NCBI GenBank assembly: GCA_032622095.1
Contig: CP136067.1
Coordinates: forward strand, 130,483,030 to 130,547,029
Direction: 5' to 3'
Source: Siphonodentalium dalli
Lineage: Eukaryota; Mollusca; Scaphopoda; Gadilida; Siphonodentaliidae
Length of the DNA: 64,000 nucleotides
The position numbers and the translations under genes are program-made. Each line of letters opens with the position of its first letter. Within the stretch, counting starts at the first letter, position 1. Below the pieces are notes generated by a model, which was not told where the DNA came from, did no database searches, and saw nothing but the letters and a program-made list of their open reading frames with translations. Shown piece after piece: positions 60,705-64,000 of this stretch.

Positions 60705-60904
60705 GGTTACATGCCAGTGATTGGATTTGTGAAAGATGGATAATTGCAGAATCCACAGTCAGCTGTAGTATATGTTGCATCTACATAATGATGTATGGCA
60801 TATCATGTCATATCATGATACATCTTACTTACTACATAGGCTTAGTAAATTTTGTCCCTGGATTCTACACCGTCCTATGTGAACATAACTAATATGCCAG
60901 AAGT

Positions 60905-61931
60905 TACATTTTAACTGGGTGCTTTAAAATATGCTCAATTTAGAAATCCACAATATAATTAGCTTTATCTGGTCATGTTTTACCAATGCTCATTGTGATG
61001 TCTCGGAGTCTGGTTGTGTAGTACCTCCAAAATACATGTAAGATTGGACAACATGTATCGTAATCGATATGGAACGGAACATGATACATTCAATATATAT
61101 ATCCGAAGTGTCATGGTTCTTCGTACTATATAGAATCACATACAGCTTGGTGTGATTACTTCATGATGTTAACTTAAAACAACCGGGGTGATCCTCTCAC
61201 TCGGAATGTGGATCACGGTAACATGCGGATATGGACAGCGAGGGTGAGCTTGTTTTCAGGTAAGATTTAACCTGTTAGTTATGACTTGCCTGAACACTTA
61301 GAGATGTTACTTCAACTAGTTATTTTTAAGAAAACTATGAAATTCATTCAACTACCACAAGTTCCAACTGATTTCCTTAATTTATTCCATGCACAGGAAC
61401 ATTGAATCAGAACCTTTATGCTTATATTTTTGCACAATATTTCAGAAGCTCGTTCTATATGTTGTGTAAGCGACCAGCTGGTAGTATAGTGATGTATCTG
61501 TCAGTTTATCAAGGGATAATGTGTTTATATAATCAAAACCTCAGTTCCTTTCAGAGGTTTTAGTCGATGTATGTAGAGCATTACAATACGTGAAATATGT
61601 GCGCATCACCACATTCTGTCGATTTTTAACCGTGTGTTTTCCGCCAATTCGAAAATGTTTCATGTAATGGTTTAATCCGTTTAACACAAGTTTGGTTGGT
61701 AAGTTGGTATATGTTTCCCGGTAGATATATCCATAGAAAGATAAACACCAATGTTGGAAGGTAATGCAATGCAGTTCTAGTTTGATGTAATCAAATCACT
61801 CAACAAAAACTCCTTCGATTCTAACTTATTACACATCATAACAATAATGTACGCTGGAAAATCAGGTCACCCAACGAGGACGCCTACGGCTTTAAGAGTT
61901 TACGCTTACCTGGTTGCTCTCCTTTTTACAG
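60905..61931. other. End of RGK intron 2, non-coding
   Basis: No repeat family or coding exon that fits the gene. A short ATG frame ending in a GTAAGA donor at 61,231-61,260 is out of phase with exon 3. Confidence 0.45.
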
Positions 61932-62115
61932 AATATGGTTCAAACTCATGACTGTGAAATCTACGTAGTGGTCTACTCGCGAGGAGACCGGACGTCCTTC
62001 CGCCACGCTATTGGCGTCCTGGTCCATTTGGGCCGAGTGAGCAAAGTCACCAAGCCAATCATTTTGGTGGAGAACAAATGCGATCTGGTCAGGTCAAAGG
62101 TCATTGCCACCGGTG
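61932..62115 (+). CDS. RGK-family small GTPase, plus copy, exon 3
   Basis: Residues 133-193 and one base of codon 194. The acceptor follows a pyrimidine-rich TTTTTACAG. The donor is a consensus GTGAGT after 62,115; a GTGGTG three bases upstream is in the same phase but would shorten the protein by one residue, and family spacing favours GTGAGT. The exon carries the strand YVVVYS (143-148), the helix of SFRHA type (154-158), and the G4 guanine-specificity motif NKCD at 180-183 followed by LVRS, which is highly typical of RGK proteins. It joins exon 2 in phase 0 and exon 4 in phase 1. Intron 2 upstream is about 33.7 kb and full of transposons. Confidence 0.9.
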
Positions 62116-63620
62116 GTGAGTACCATTTCCTTACGAAACACGCAGGTGTTAGTAGTTTAGGTAGGAAGTGTTCAGATAATATGTTCTACAAACGGCCAGT
62201 TTTGAACTTATTATCCGAACATTTCACACCAAAATATATGATTCCTTCTGCAATGTTGTGTTCTGTTCGTCGGTTGTCTGCCCATATTTCCTGACTACTG
62301 ATCCAATATATGCTGTTATATATGATGGACAAATGATTTAGTAATTAAATGGTTAGCAGCTTCACGGGACATTGTGAGTGTTGATTTTAACTGCATATTA
62401 TGAGACAAGCCACACCAACTATAATAATTAGTATTACAAATTTTCAAGCATGGGGCAAATATTTTCAGCTATGGTCACCAGTCGACGCAACTTTATTCGT
62501 GCACATATTTCTGTATTAATTTGCTTGAGAACGATACAATTGGAGAAAATATACAACAGTCCCATTATCTGGAATGAAATCATTTATTTCCGCGAATGGA
62601 ATATACCAAACGATGCACGGTTTTGACACCTCGCTGCCTAAATTTCATAAGCTAATGTAACAGTGGCGTTTATTTTTATGTCCAAAACGAGAACAAATTT
62701 TTAATTGACAAGAACCTTTACATATATAGCAAAACAATGTGGGTTGAAACTCACTTTTCTTATTTCTTCCATTAATTAGCAGCATACCATCTCCATTTTA
62801 TTAATTCTTTCATAATCGGCAATTTAGCACAATATCACCGTTAGAATTCGGTCTGATGCTCTCTTTTCTTAATTCTTGCATTAAGTAGCAGGTTAGCATT
62901 ATAACAATGCTGCTATTGCACTGGAAACTATATGTTTTTAATTCGGATGCAAGTCGGACATAGGACTTAAACATATGAGTACCAAAGCAATGCTGACCAC
63001 GTTCCTTGTCATATCTAATTCAAAATATAAATCTGTTCATCATGTAATGATTGGGAATCTTTTGGTGGCGCTGAGACGACCAATGTTTCCAACCACATAT
63101 AACTCTCAATTGGATGACATGATGCCACATTCCTAATACACTAGACATCGTTCATGAACTATATTATTGATGAAATAAAAAGGGAGATAGCTCATGAGTC
63201 ACAAATATGCGACATGCGTCTTGTGCAGAACTATCAATTTTAAAATCAAAATTAAATTTAACTTGAGTGAATCCTTATGAACATCACAAACTGAAAGCTG
63301 ATATTATTATACAGCACACTGGGCAATTAGGTCAAGTCGAATCAATTTGCTTGTGGAATTGTTTTTGTCTTGTAAACCGAGAAATTTTGTGTTGGAAGTT
63401 GTGTGTCAAATAGCTCAAATGGTATCTTCGATGGCAAATACACAAATTGTTCTATTGGTTAATCACTCTCGAGTTTCTATGTATCCACTAGTTTGATGAT
63501 GCAGCCTTGCTTATGAATAATTTACATTTCGATGTTTCCCCATCACTATCAATGCTGAAACAGGCTACTTCTTCTCCACATTAATACTAATCTAAATACT
63601 CCAATGTATATTGTTTACAG
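62116..63620 (+). other. RGK intron 3
   Basis: A 1,505-bp phase-1 intron with a GTGAGT donor and TTTACAG acceptor. AT-rich, with no repeat or ORF of note inside. Confidence 0.7.
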
Positions 63621-63829
63621 AGGGAAAAAAGGCAGCCAGGTCATACAACTGCAAATTTGTGGAAACTTCGACACTCTTCAATCACAACATTGATGAGCTG
63701 TTGGTCGGTATTCATAAACAAAATTCACTACACAGCAACCTGCGGACATCTACAGAGAGAAAGATGAGGGTACTTTTACCACGCATTTTCAAGAGTAAGG
63801 CATCCTGTGAAAATTTGATGAAATTATGA
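63621..63829 (+). CDS. RGK-family small GTPase, plus copy, exon 4 and stop
   Basis: Last coding exon (residues 194-262) ending in TGA. The acceptor is TTTACAG. It begins EGKKAAR and contains the G5-like ETS motif at residues 208-210 after CKF, exactly as in RGK GTPases. The basic C-terminus ends in FKSKASCENLMKL, matching the conserved RGK C-terminal block (basic residues, Ser-Cys, then a hydrophobic Leu end) that in known members supports calmodulin/14-3-3 binding and membrane association. This C-terminal block is the strongest evidence for RGK rather than another Ras-like family. The 3' UTR runs off into 63,830-64,000; I saw no clear AATAAA before the window ends. Confidence 0.9.
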
Positions 63830-64000
63830 TGTGTCAGCCCACCGTTCAGCAACATTCACCATATCATATATTTTTCATAACCGTTGTTATAAATTTCTCA
63901 TGTATAACTTGATATCATGTAGCACAAGTGCTATATTTGCATGCAGTAATGTGTTATGTTTGTCAATGTTATGCAGGCAATATACATAGTTTCATAGAAA

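Noticed and set aside
60513-60892. Pro-rich ORFs around 60,680
   Set aside because: Caused by the poly-C tract; the frames before and after have no domain.
61231-61260. Short ATG frame ending in a GTAAGA donor, as a possible alternative first exon
   Set aside because: Joined to exon 3 it gives the wrong phase and soon a stop; no promoter evidence.
1-64000. Bacterial features (operons, ribosome-binding sites, CRISPR arrays, prophage)
   Set aside because: The window has spliced exons, LINE, Ty3 and TIR elements; tandem arrays lack uniform repeats and unique spacers of CRISPR size.
1-64000. tRNA or rRNA genes
   Set aside because: No cloverleaf with A and B boxes, and no rRNA-like conserved block, could be supported by eye; a tRNA scan would settle it.

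Overview
This is eukaryotic (animal) genomic DNA: AT-rich, with very few genes, spliced coding exons with GT/AG borders, and a very high load of transposable elements. The only host gene family I can support is the RGK class of Ras-like small GTPases (Rad/Gem/Rem/Rem2 type). An invertebrate is likely. A mollusc is my best guess, because of the SINE-like interspersed repeats and the mix of L1-type LINE, Ty3 element and TIR elements, but this is inference.

Region 1 (1-28,722) is a large imperfect inverted repeat. The left arm (1 to about 7,510) carries exons 1 and 2 of an RGK gene on the minus strand. The right arm (about 10,310 to 16,096, resuming at 27,500-28,722) carries exons 1 and 2 of a second RGK gene on the plus strand. 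The two genes are head to head, about 11.7 kb apart start codon to start codon, around a non-coding spacer (about 7,510-10,310) that holds a minisatellite. Both arms also keep a second, decayed copy of exon 2. The arms differ by insertions that one arm has and the other lacks. The left arm has a 2.26 kb foldback element (4,619-6,874). The right arm has an expanded minisatellite (about 12,005-12,540), a MITE (15,158-15,500) and an 11.4 kb insertion (16,097-27,499). That insertion is an L1-superfamily LINE on the minus strand, itself split by a 5.44 kb TIR DNA transposon (18,664-24,104) with a broken transposase gene.

Region 2 (28,723-57,690) lies inside intron 2 of the plus-strand RGK gene and is almost all repeats. 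A segment of about 10.8 kb (28,723-39,568) is duplicated in tandem (39,569-49,944). Each unit ends in the same damaged 3' part of a Ty3/gypsy retrotransposon. The second unit runs on into the rest of that element (RT, protease, zinc knuckle, gag and LTR, up to about 57,690). Unit 2 is interrupted by a 3.5 kb TIR element (40,728-44,241). The Ty3 element is interrupted by a 5.2 kb TIR element with 1.3 kb inverted ends (51,578-56,801). All three large TIR elements begin with TAGT and sit in 3-bp target duplications.

Region 3 (57,690-64,000) is the end of intron 2, then exon 3 (61,932-62,115), intron 3 and exon 4 (63,621-63,829). Exons at 14,169-14,475, 28,151-28,239, 61,932-62,115 and 63,621-63,829 join in phase to a 262-residue protein that ends in the RGK-type Ser-Cys C-terminus. 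The gene thus spans about 49.7 kb for 789 coding bases. The minus-strand copy leaves the window at its left edge, so its exons 3 and 4 are not visible.
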